Part shown: piece after piece, positions 4,916 through 10,604 of the stretch | How the letters are laid out: every line of letters starts with the position of its first letter | Numbering within the stretch: the stretch's first letter is position 1 | Assembly (NCBI GenBank): GCA_049790855.1 | Contig: JBAQZJ010000070.1 | Coordinates: forward strand, 1-10,604 | DNA: 10,604 bases | Direction of reading: 5' to 3' | DNA from: JACCRE01 sp049790855 | Lineage (GTDB): Bacteria; Planctomycetota; Planctomycetia; Planctomycetales; Planctomycetaceae | The notes under the pieces: generated by a model | Seen by the model: only the letters and a program-made list of their open reading frames with translations | What the model was told of the DNA's origin: nothing | Database searches by the model: none | Made by a program: the position numbers and the translations under genes

Positions 4916-6688
4916 TCATCCGACGAGCACCAGCGGCTCGACTTCTCCCGCCTTCGTGAAGCGGCCGATGACCGACTCGGAGCCGTGGTGGTAGCCCAGC
5001 ACGGCCCGCATCGCCTTCGAGCCGTTCAGACCGCGATAGAGCAACAGTTGGCGTTCGCCGATTCGCAGCCGATGCCCCGACGCGTCGGCCGGGCCGAGCC
5101 GCCGATGGTTCTCGGTGACAGTCAGGGATCGCCATTCGACGAAGGCGTCGCGACGACGCGGATGCCAGTCGAACACCAGCGGCGCGTAAACGCCGCCGCT
5201 TCCCGACTGCCGCACGACGAGCCGATCGGCGTCGGTCTCGAGCGTGCCGGCGGCCTGTTCGACGCGGTTCATCGGCAACGCGACCGGCAGGCAGCGAAGC
5301 GGCAGGCCGTTCGCCGCAAGGGCGACTTCCCGCAGCGGCCGGCGTGGCGTCGCCGACACTCCGGCCGCAAACGGCAGCAGCGTTTCGACTTCGATCCGCG
5401 ATTCCGGACGGCCCGGCGTCGAAACGGCATCGGCCAGAACAAGCTGATGATCGGCGCGCGTCAGCAGTGCCTGCCGGCAGACCGTCACCCCTCGCTCGTT
5501 CGGCCATTCCAGTTCGACGTAGTCGGCATCCTTATCGCTGAACCAGGTGACCGCTTCCCATTCGGGCGTCAGCGTCAGGTCGTCGCCGTCGATGCGAATC
5601 CGCAGCCCCCATTCACCGGCGAACACCGATTGCCCGAACGCCGAAAACTCGAACGAAGGCGTCGCCGCGGCATGCGCGATCGCCAGCAGATCGGACTCCG
5701 GGCGCCAACGGTTCCGGCAGACGACGAGTTTCCCCCAATCCGTCTGCACGACGGGCGGCGACGTCCGATCGGCGCGATGCAGCAGCGTCTTCTCGCCGTC
5801 TTCGGGAATCGGCGGCAGTTCGTCGTGGCTCTGAAGCCGCGCCATGAGTCGACGCACGGGCGCCCCGGCTTTCCAGCCCGATCGTTTGACGGCCTCGGCC
5901 AGCAGCGGCCGGACGTCGACGCGAGTCGAAAGACTGACACGGCCGTCGGCACGCGTCAGCGACGCCGTCGCCCGGACAAGTCCGTCGAACCGGCCCGACA
6001 TCTCGGCATTCCAAAGTCGCACGTCGCCCGCCTTCGCCCAGGCGGCACAGCGAACGAGCGAGGCGAACCATTCCGCCAGGACCGGTAGCAGTTCGGCGTG
6101 CGGAGCGCCGTCGGTGTCGGTGCGGGCCTCCAACTCGGCGAGCAATCGCTCGCGACCGGATTTCCGTCGCTTCCGCAGGCCCGAGTGTCCGTCGAAAAGG
6201 ATTCCGCTGGCCCAGGCGATCTCGGCGGAAACGACGCGTGCCAGCGGCGAATCTTCGGCGAGGGCGAAATCGGTGCGATCGGTCGATGCGATCCAGGCCT
6301 CACGCCACAACGGATGGAGCGCTGCCGCATCCAGCCGGCCGCCGTAGCGACGCAGCCCGTCGAGCAGTGCCGCGATCCGAACGAGATCCTCCGTCGAATT
6401 CTCGACGGTGCTTCCGCTGTCGGCTTCCGGCTCGACGAATCGCTGATACGAAGCGCGGGCGACCGCCTCGGACCGCGGAAAACGAGCGGCGATTCGCATC
6501 GGATCACCGCCTTTGCAGCCGAATCGGCGGCGGAGATCCCGGCCGACCTCACCGGCGAAGGCCGCGACGTCGCCGAGCCGGGACGCTGTCGCCAACCCGT
6601 TCGTTCCAGGCGACCAGCGTAAGGAGCGAAGCAACTCGACGTCGGACGGCTCGCGTTCGACGGAAGACGAGGAAGACGTATCGGTCAT
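4916..6688 (-). CDS. Conserved hypothetical protein, possible heparinase II/III-like C-terminal beta domain (590 aa)
   Basis: No signal peptide or membrane segment is evident. The N-terminal half (to about 290) is Arg/Ala-rich and helical (e.g. DLVRIAALLDGLRRYGGRLD). From about 320 the protein becomes beta-rich, with alternating Trp/Val/Leu and charged strands (WGKLVVCRNRW, FSAFGQSVFAGEWGLRIRID, DYVELEWPNERGVTVCRQAL, HQLVLADAV). That order, helices followed by a beta-sandwich containing a VCRQALLTRADHQLVLADAV-like stretch, recalls the back half of heparinase II/III-like proteins. I cannot see a catalytic set and treat this as weak. The ATG at 6688 overlaps the stop of the deaminase-like gene as ATGA, so the two are translationally coupled; no separate Shine-Dalgarno is visible. 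The C-terminus ends TKAGEVEPLVLVG. Gene reality is well supported; function is not. Confidence 0.75.
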   Translation of the reverse strand: MTDTSSSSSVEREPSDVELLRSLRWSPGTNGLATASRLGDVAAFAGEVGRDLRRRFGCKGGDPMRIAARFPRSEAVARASYQRFVEPEADSGSTVENSTEDLVRIAALLDGLRRYGGRLDAAALHPLWREAWIASTDRTDFALAEDSPLARVVSAEIAWASGILFDGHSGLRKRRKSGRERLLAELEARTDTDGAPHAELLPVLAEWFASLVRCAAWAKAGDVRLWNAEMSGRFDGLVRATASLTRADGRVSLSTRVDVRPLLAEAVKRSGWKAGAPVRRLMARLQSHDELPPIPEDGEKTLLHRADRTSPPVVQTDWGKLVVCRNRWRPESDLLAIAHAAATPSFEFSAFGQSVFAGEWGLRIRIDGDDLTLTPEWEAVTWFSDKDADYVELEWPNERGVTVCRQALLTRADHQLVLADAVSTPGRPESRIEVETLLPFAAGVSATPRRPLREVALAANGLPLRCLPVALPMNRVEQAAGTLETDADRLVVRQSGSGGVYAPLVFDWHPRRRDAFVEWRSLTVTENHRRLGPADASGHRLRIGERQLLLYRGLNGSKAMRAVLGYHHGSESVIGRFTKAGEVEPLVLVG

Positions 6689-7926
6689 CGAATACGACGG
6701 AGAGAGTCGGTGGAAGGTCGGTCGACGGCGATCCCGGCGCGGAAGACCTGCGAGACGGCATTTCCGTCGGCGAACAGGTCGGGCGGCTCCGTTCCGCCCA
6801 CAGCCGCCAGTCGAACGACGAGGAAATCCGCACGTCGACCGACGTCAAGCACTCCGCACCGATCAGCAATACCGAGCGCTGCGGCTCCGCTGCTGGTGAT
6901 CAAGTCGAGGATCGTATCACACCCGAGGTCCGCGTGTCGCTGCCGCAGGAACACGGCTTCTTGCCAGAGGTCGAGATCGGGGTTGGAACTGCGGCCGTCG
7001 GTGCCCAGCGCCACTCGGCCACCCAGCTCGATCACTCGTCGAAACGGGTGCGGCGGATGCTCGAAGTAGGAGTGCGTTCGTGGGCAATAGACGAGCGACA
7101 GCGTCGAGCCGGCCAGGAACTCCAACTCGTCGTCGTCGAGGTAATTGCCGTGGATCACAAGCCCCTGCGGTGTTTCTGCAAGACGGCGAAGCCAGTCGAG
7201 CGGCCGCCGGCCGCGCGGATGCAGTTCGTCGCGCCAGAGATCGAGCGACCGCATCAACTCGACCAGCTCGCCCGTTCCGTCGGCCAGCAGTTCCCGTTCG
7301 GCAGCCGTCTCGGCGAGATGCACGGCGATCGAAGCGTCGTACCGGACCGACAGATCGACCGCACGCTCGAACAACTCCTGCGGAACCGTGTAAGTCGCAT
7401 GCGGCGACAGGCCGTGACGGAGACCCGGAGCCGCCGGTTGCCCGGCGACATGTCGTTCAGCCGCGGCGAGAAGTGCGGGCCACTGCTCCGGCAGCGGGCC
7501 GATTAGCTCGCGAAAGATGGTGACGTCGACGGCCCCGCTCGCGTAGGCGTCGATGCCGTCCGACGTCGCGATCTCCCCGGCTGCGGCGGTGCCGCTGATC
7601 GCGAGTTCGTTCAGCCCGCGCCGGACGATCGCCTCGGTCGAATCGAGTCGCTGCCGGCGATGAGCGACGACGTTCCGTACCCATTGCGAAAACGGGCGAG
7701 CCGGTCCGAGAGGTCGAACAAGATCGCTGAACTCGAGATGAACGTGGGCGTTCACCAGTCCGGGAACGACGGCACACTCGCCGAAATCGACGGCATCGCG
7801 GTCGCGACCGGTGCGAATCGCGGCGATTCGACCGTCAGCGGTGATCTCGAGGACGCCGTCGCGAATCGGCGGTCCACAGACTGGGAATATCCAATCGGCG
7901 CGATACGCCGTGAGAGCACTGACCAC
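6685..7926 (-). CDS. Amidohydrolase-family deaminase (SAH/aminodeoxyfutalosine deaminase-like, COG0402 type)
   Basis: A metal-dependent TIM-barrel hydrolase of the cytosine/SAH/aminodeoxyfutalosine deaminase group. Counting from GTG 7926 (413 aa), a short N-terminal strand domain leads into VVPGLVNAHVHLEF with the HxH metal pair H61/H63. Then come SPHATYTV (H176), HLAET (H203, E206), HGNYLDDDELE (H259), CPRTHSYFEHPPHPF and ALGTDGRSSNPDL with catalytic Asp D310. The C-terminus has ILDLITSSGAAALGI and the usual GRRADFLVV strand. The CPRTHxxFxHPP and GTDxxSSN pattern fits deaminases acting on nucleoside-like substrates, but no neighbour here points to menaquinone or SAH metabolism, so the substrate stays open. 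An alternative TTG start at 7992 adds 22 residues but abuts the palindromic repeat and has no ribosome site. The stop overlaps the next start (ATGA), indicating a coupled pair. Confidence 0.85.
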   Translation of the reverse strand: MVSALTAYRADWIFPVCGPPIRDGVLEITADGRIAAIRTGRDRDAVDFGECAVVPGLVNAHVHLEFSDLVRPLGPARPFSQWVRNVVAHRRQRLDSTEAIVRRGLNELAISGTAAAGEIATSDGIDAYASGAVDVTIFRELIGPLPEQWPALLAAAERHVAGQPAAPGLRHGLSPHATYTVPQELFERAVDLSVRYDASIAVHLAETAAERELLADGTGELVELMRSLDLWRDELHPRGRRPLDWLRRLAETPQGLVIHGNYLDDDELEFLAGSTLSLVYCPRTHSYFEHPPHPFRRVIELGGRVALGTDGRSSNPDLDLWQEAVFLRQRHADLGCDTILDLITSSGAAALGIADRCGVLDVGRRADFLVVRLAAVGGTEPPDLFADGNAVSQVFRAGIAVDRPSTDSLRRIR

Positions 7927-7996
7927 GCGAACCGTCGCCTCAACGGGTTTGTCGTCGTTCTCGCAGACGTCGTGCGTTGTATCGCACTTCAATCAA

Positions 7997-8064
7997 AGCC
8001 GCGACTGTCAGGAAGCCTTCGACGACGCGGGCGAGCCGAAATACGCTCCCTGACGGTCGCGGCT
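7997..8064. repeat. Palindromic repeat family 1, copy B
   Basis: Arms 7997-8016 and 8045-8064 are inverted copies with two differences (one preserved as a G-U pair in RNA). The right arm contains GCTCCCTGACGGTCGCGGCT, identical to the arm at 1836-1854 in copy A. The spacer again carries TTCGACGA (8018-8025) next to the left arm, as in copy A, so this is a dispersed element with a conserved loop and not a chance palindrome. It lies upstream of the deaminase-like gene. Confidence 0.8.
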
Positions 8065-8104
8065 CTGACGCTTGCGAAATGCGCCGGGGAGACGTGGAAC
8101 GCAC

Positions 8105-8124
8105 CGGCAGGCGAACGCCTGCCG
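8105..8124. repeat. Palindromic repeat family 2 (CGGCAGGCG hairpin)
   Basis: CGGCAGGCG at 8105-8113 pairs perfectly with 8116-8124 around a 2-nt AA centre. The arm is shared with the hairpin at 892-930. A seven-A run follows at 8132-8138 on the plus strand, which is a T-run before the hairpin on the minus strand; the order is wrong for an intrinsic terminator of the upstream minus-strand gene. Confidence 0.7.
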
Positions 8125-8152
8125 CTCGCCGAAAAAAACACAACACGATTTC

Positions 8153-8182
8153 GGTTCCCGCGCTGGCGCGTCGGGCTGGTGA
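8153..8182. repeat. Intergenic repeat family 4, single copy (GGTTCCCGCGCTGGCGCGTC...)
   Basis: The stretch ending GTCGGGCTGGTGA matches, from memory, a dispersed intergenic repeat seen widely in planctomycete genomes; its spurious translations read TSPTRQRG or PDAPARE. Only one copy is in this window, so the repeat status rests on recall and not on internal comparison. It lies 12 bp after the stop of the ABC/CPBP fusion gene. Confidence 0.45.
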
Positions 8183-8194
8183 ACGTCGCCTCCG

Positions 8195-10543
8195 TCACAT
8201 CGCACCAACCGTCACATCGTCTCGGCGATGCGTCTCTTCCACTCGCGGCGGTCGAGACGAATCGGCCGTCGATTTCCGGCCCGTGCGAATCAACCAGCCG
8301 ATCAACGTCCCGGCCACGACCGCGCACAGCAGCAGGACGGGCCACGGATAACCGCCGTCGGCGTACTGCGGCGCGACGCGACCGAGCACGACGTTCGAGC
8401 TGTTGAAGATGAAGTGAAACAGCACGCCCGGCCAGAGGCTGCCCGAGCGAACCGCCAGCAATCCCAACACCAGCCCGAGCAGCGTCGCATTGAACACCTG
8501 CTGCGGAATCATGTGCATCAATCCGAACGCGAAACTCGACAACGCGATCGCGAGCCACATCCGCCGGCCCTTCAAAAAGCCGCTCAGAATGAATCCGCGG
8601 AACGTGATTTCCTCGCACAAGGCCGGTGCCGCCGCGAAGGCCAGCAACGTCAGCCAGAGCGGCACATCGGTGCTCTTCAGCAGCTGAAGCGTTTCGATGA
8701 CCGACGGCGGCAACGGCGGAAAGAACCACGACATCCGTTCGAGCAGCGACACCGCCAACGGCATCAACGCCAGCGGCAACACGGCGCCGACCGCGAAATA
8801 CCGGAACGCCGGCAGCCGCAAGCGGAACGTCTTCCAGACGCTCCGGGTCAGGATCACGCCCATCAGCAATGCCGGCGTCGCCACGATCGCGATCTGCTGC
8901 ACCAGCAGCACCTTGAGAATCCGCACGTCGTACTCGTCGGCCGGACCGCCGGCGACGGCGTCGGCAAACACCTTCATCGCGCCAAACTGAAGCAGCATCA
9001 CCAGCACGAAGCAGAAGCCGGCCTCGGCGAAACTCGGCGTGTCCTCTTTGTCACGCAGCAATTGTCTCAGCCAGAGCCTCGGCTCGAACTGTTCGGCTTC
9101 GCGGAACAGCACTTCCTCGCGGCTGAACTGCTCGATCGCCCACCAGAGCGCGATCGCCGCGTAACCGAAGCTCGTCACCAGCACCGGTGCCAGATACACG
9201 TATCCGTCGCCGCCGGCCAGCAGCTCCTTCAACAGCAACGAAACGCCGATGACGGGCAGCACGCTGTACAGCGGCGTGATCTCGATCGCCGGGGAAAGGC
9301 AAAACACCGTCAGGCCGACCGTCACCAGCAGCAGCGGCGTCAGGTGATACTGGCCCTCTTTACTGCTGCGGGCGAACGTCGCGAGCGACAGGCACAACGC
9401 GCTGAACAGGGCGCTCAGAGGCATCAGCAGCACGATGACCCAGATCAGCGACGCGAGCGGCGGCGAGAAAATCTCGGCCGCCGACGTCGCACCGCCAAAG
9501 TCAAACGACGCCATGAACCGGCCGGTCAACCCCATCGTCAACAGGTTCAGGAGCGCCGTAAAGCTGCTGAACAGCATCACCGTCAGGAACTTGCCGAACA
9601 CGATCTCGGCGCGAGACGCCGGGCAGATCAGCAGCGTCTCCATCGTGCCGCGTTCTTTCTCTCCCGCGGCGAGATCGACCGCCGGATAGAACGCCCCGGT
9701 CACGGTCATAATGACGAGCAGCGCGGGAAACAGCTTGCTCCACAAGGCGCGCGACCGTTCTTCGTCGCGGGCCAGGTCGATCGTCGTCGGCGCGATCTGG
9801 TCCGGCAGATCGACGGGAACTTCGGCGATGCGCAGCCGGTCTTTCAGCAGCTCGTTTTCCCACTCGCCGAGAACCTCGCGGACGCCGGCGTAGGCCACAA
9901 GGCTCTTCTCGTCGGCACCGTTATACAGCACGAGCGGCTTCGGGATTTCGATCTCCGTCGCCGAAGCGTCGCGCGTGCGGATCAGTGCGTTCGCTGCGGC
10001 GAGTTTCGCCTTCATCTCGGGCGGAACGAGAATCAGCACCTGCAATCCGCCGTCCGAAAACAGCACCGCTCGATGCCGTTCGGCAGCCTCGCGCTGCACC
10101 GCAAGTCGCTCGGCAGCGGCTTCGTCGCCCGCGTCGACCGCGGCGGCGTGCTCGCGGTCGAGCCGTTCATGATCCCGGTGTGCGTCGCGGACTCGCTTCG
10201 CCGTCGCGAGAAGCTTGGAGACCGGTGCTTCTCCGTTGGCAACGGCGTCGCTCGGCATGCCGTCTGAAACGACCGACAGCAGGTCGACCTGCGCGGGAGC
10301 GTCAAACCAGCGCGATGCGAATCGATCGCCTTCGAGAAGTGGCGCTCCCGGCAAATCCGCCGCGCCGAGCACGACGACCGTCCGCGCCTGACGGGTGAAC
10401 GTCACGGTCATTCCGACCGTGCCGATTCCGAGCGCCGGATACAGCAGCACCGGCAGCACGGCGATCATGAACAGCGTCCGCCGATCCCGGAGCTGATCGC
10501 GCACTTCCCGCAGGAAGATCAATCGGACGTTTCCCCAGTTCAT
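8195..10543 (-). CDS. ABC-2 type permease fused to CPBP family intramembrane protease
   Basis: A 782-aa inner-membrane protein with two modules. The N-terminal half is a NatB/ABC-2-like permease: amphipathic start RLIFLREVRDQLRDRRTLF, a first membrane helix (about 24-47), and a large extracytoplasmic domain with a charged coiled-coil stretch. Then come helices around the motif GEKERGTMETLLICPASRAE, typical of these exporters. The C-terminal half is a CPBP (Abi/Rce1-like) protease: EEITFRG (E644, E645), FGLMH (H677) and HFIFN (H710, N714) supply the metal/catalytic residues. The ATG at 10543 is preceded by AGGGA at 9 nt. An in-frame ATG at 10573 lies inside a terminal hairpin and is rejected. 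This fusion is, to my knowledge, a recurring planctomycete architecture. An ATPase partner is expected upstream, outside the window. It may export a substrate and cleave it or regulate the complex; the substrate is unknown. Confidence 0.88.
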   Translation of the reverse strand: MNWGNVRLIFLREVRDQLRDRRTLFMIAVLPVLLYPALGIGTVGMTVTFTRQARTVVVLGAADLPGAPLLEGDRFASRWFDAPAQVDLLSVVSDGMPSDAVANGEAPVSKLLATAKRVRDAHRDHERLDREHAAAVDAGDEAAAERLAVQREAAERHRAVLFSDGGLQVLILVPPEMKAKLAAANALIRTRDASATEIEIPKPLVLYNGADEKSLVAYAGVREVLGEWENELLKDRLRIAEVPVDLPDQIAPTTIDLARDEERSRALWSKLFPALLVIMTVTGAFYPAVDLAAGEKERGTMETLLICPASRAEIVFGKFLTVMLFSSFTALLNLLTMGLTGRFMASFDFGGATSAAEIFSPPLASLIWVIVLLMPLSALFSALCLSLATFARSSKEGQYHLTPLLLVTVGLTVFCLSPAIEITPLYSVLPVIGVSLLLKELLAGGDGYVYLAPVLVTSFGYAAIALWWAIEQFSREEVLFREAEQFEPRLWLRQLLRDKEDTPSFAEAGFCFVLVMLLQFGAMKVFADAVAGGPADEYDVRILKVLLVQQIAIVATPALLMGVILTRSVWKTFRLRLPAFRYFAVGAVLPLALMPLAVSLLERMSWFFPPLPPSVIETLQLLKSTDVPLWLTLLAFAAAPALCEEITFRGFILSGFLKGRRMWLAIALSSFAFGLMHMIPQQVFNATLLGLVLGLLAVRSGSLWPGVLFHFIFNSSNVVLGRVAPQYADGGYPWPVLLLCAVVAGTLIGWLIRTGRKSTADSSRPPRVEETHRRDDVTVGAM

Positions 10544-10562
10544 GAATCGATTTCCCTGTTGA

Positions 10563-10604
10563 GCCGCGACCATCGGGAGCGCGTCGTCCCGCGCTCCCGA
10601 TGGT
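10563..10604. repeat. Palindromic repeat at window end (variant of family 1)
   Basis: Positions 10569-10583 pair perfectly with 10590-10604 (15 bp, 6-nt loop); the stem may extend past the window. The leading GCCGCGACCATCGGGAGCG resembles the family 1 arm GCCGCGACCGTCAGGGAGCG. It lies 20 bp before the start of the ABC/CPBP gene and may separate it from the next gene upstream. Confidence 0.75.

Noticed and set aside
4895..6088. Long plus-strand open frame (397 codons), and a similar one at 6238-7506
   Set aside because: Antisense to the 590-aa and deaminase-like genes; no recognisable domain and strongly biased Arg composition.
4916..6688. Firm assignment as a heparinase/polysaccharide lyase
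   Set aside because: Only the general helical-then-beta layout is suggestive; no catalytic Tyr/His/Asn set or signal peptide for export could be identified.
8101..8145. Intrinsic terminator for the ABC/CPBP gene (hairpin plus run of seven A/T)
   Set aside because: On the minus-strand transcript the U-run comes before the hairpin, not after it, and no plus-strand gene exists that would need the opposite orientation.
8228..10267. A 679-codon open frame on the plus strand
   Set aside because: It lies entirely opposite the ABC/CPBP gene, and its product is a low-complexity Arg/Gln/His-rich chain with no fold or motif, a usual artefact of antisense reading in high-GC codon-biased genes.

Overview
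The window is high-GC DNA (about 65-68% in the gene blocks I counted by hand) and looks like a planctomycete chromosome. Four things point there: an outer-membrane pair (OmpH/Skp-like chaperone followed by LpxC), an ABC-2 permease fused to a CPBP intramembrane protease, conserved-looking proteins of no recognised family, and intergenic regions filled with GC-rich palindromic repeats of the kind found in Planctomycetes. The taxonomic call is an inference from gene content, not from a marker gene.

All nine genes I can support lie on the minus strand, so transcription runs from high to low coordinates. In that order: (1) 10543-8195, ABC-2 permease/CPBP protease fusion; (2) a repeat-rich gap, 8194-7927, with three different palindromic repeat types; (3) a compact block, 7926-3096, that looks like one transcription unit: an amidohydrolase-type deaminase, a 590-aa protein coupled to it by an ATGA overlap, a short PSP1-domain protein and a 391-aa His/Cys-containing helical protein; (4) a 403-bp islet, 3082-2680, bounded by perfect 22-bp inverted repeats and carrying one 108-aa His-rich reading frame of clearly lower GC; (5) a class I SAM methyltransferase, 2665-1868; (6) a 25-bp perfect inverted repeat, 1858-1784; (7) an OmpH/Skp-like periplasmic chaperone, 1626-937; (8) a 13-bp hairpin, 930-892; (9) lpxC, 842 to the window edge, lacking its C-terminus. 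The window opens (at 10604) inside another palindrome.

The OmpH-LpxC pair serves envelope biogenesis (chaperoning outer-membrane proteins and the committed step of lipid A synthesis). The fusion at the other end is a membrane export/protease module whose ATPase partner is not in the window. The central block has no obvious shared pathway. Repeats are confined to the intergenic gaps around the central block and are absent inside it, so they appear to mark transcription-unit boundaries. The most interesting item is the repeat-bounded low-GC islet with the small His-rich gene, which has the layout of a minimal non-autonomous mobile cassette. No tRNA, rRNA, CRISPR array, transposase or plus-strand gene was found.
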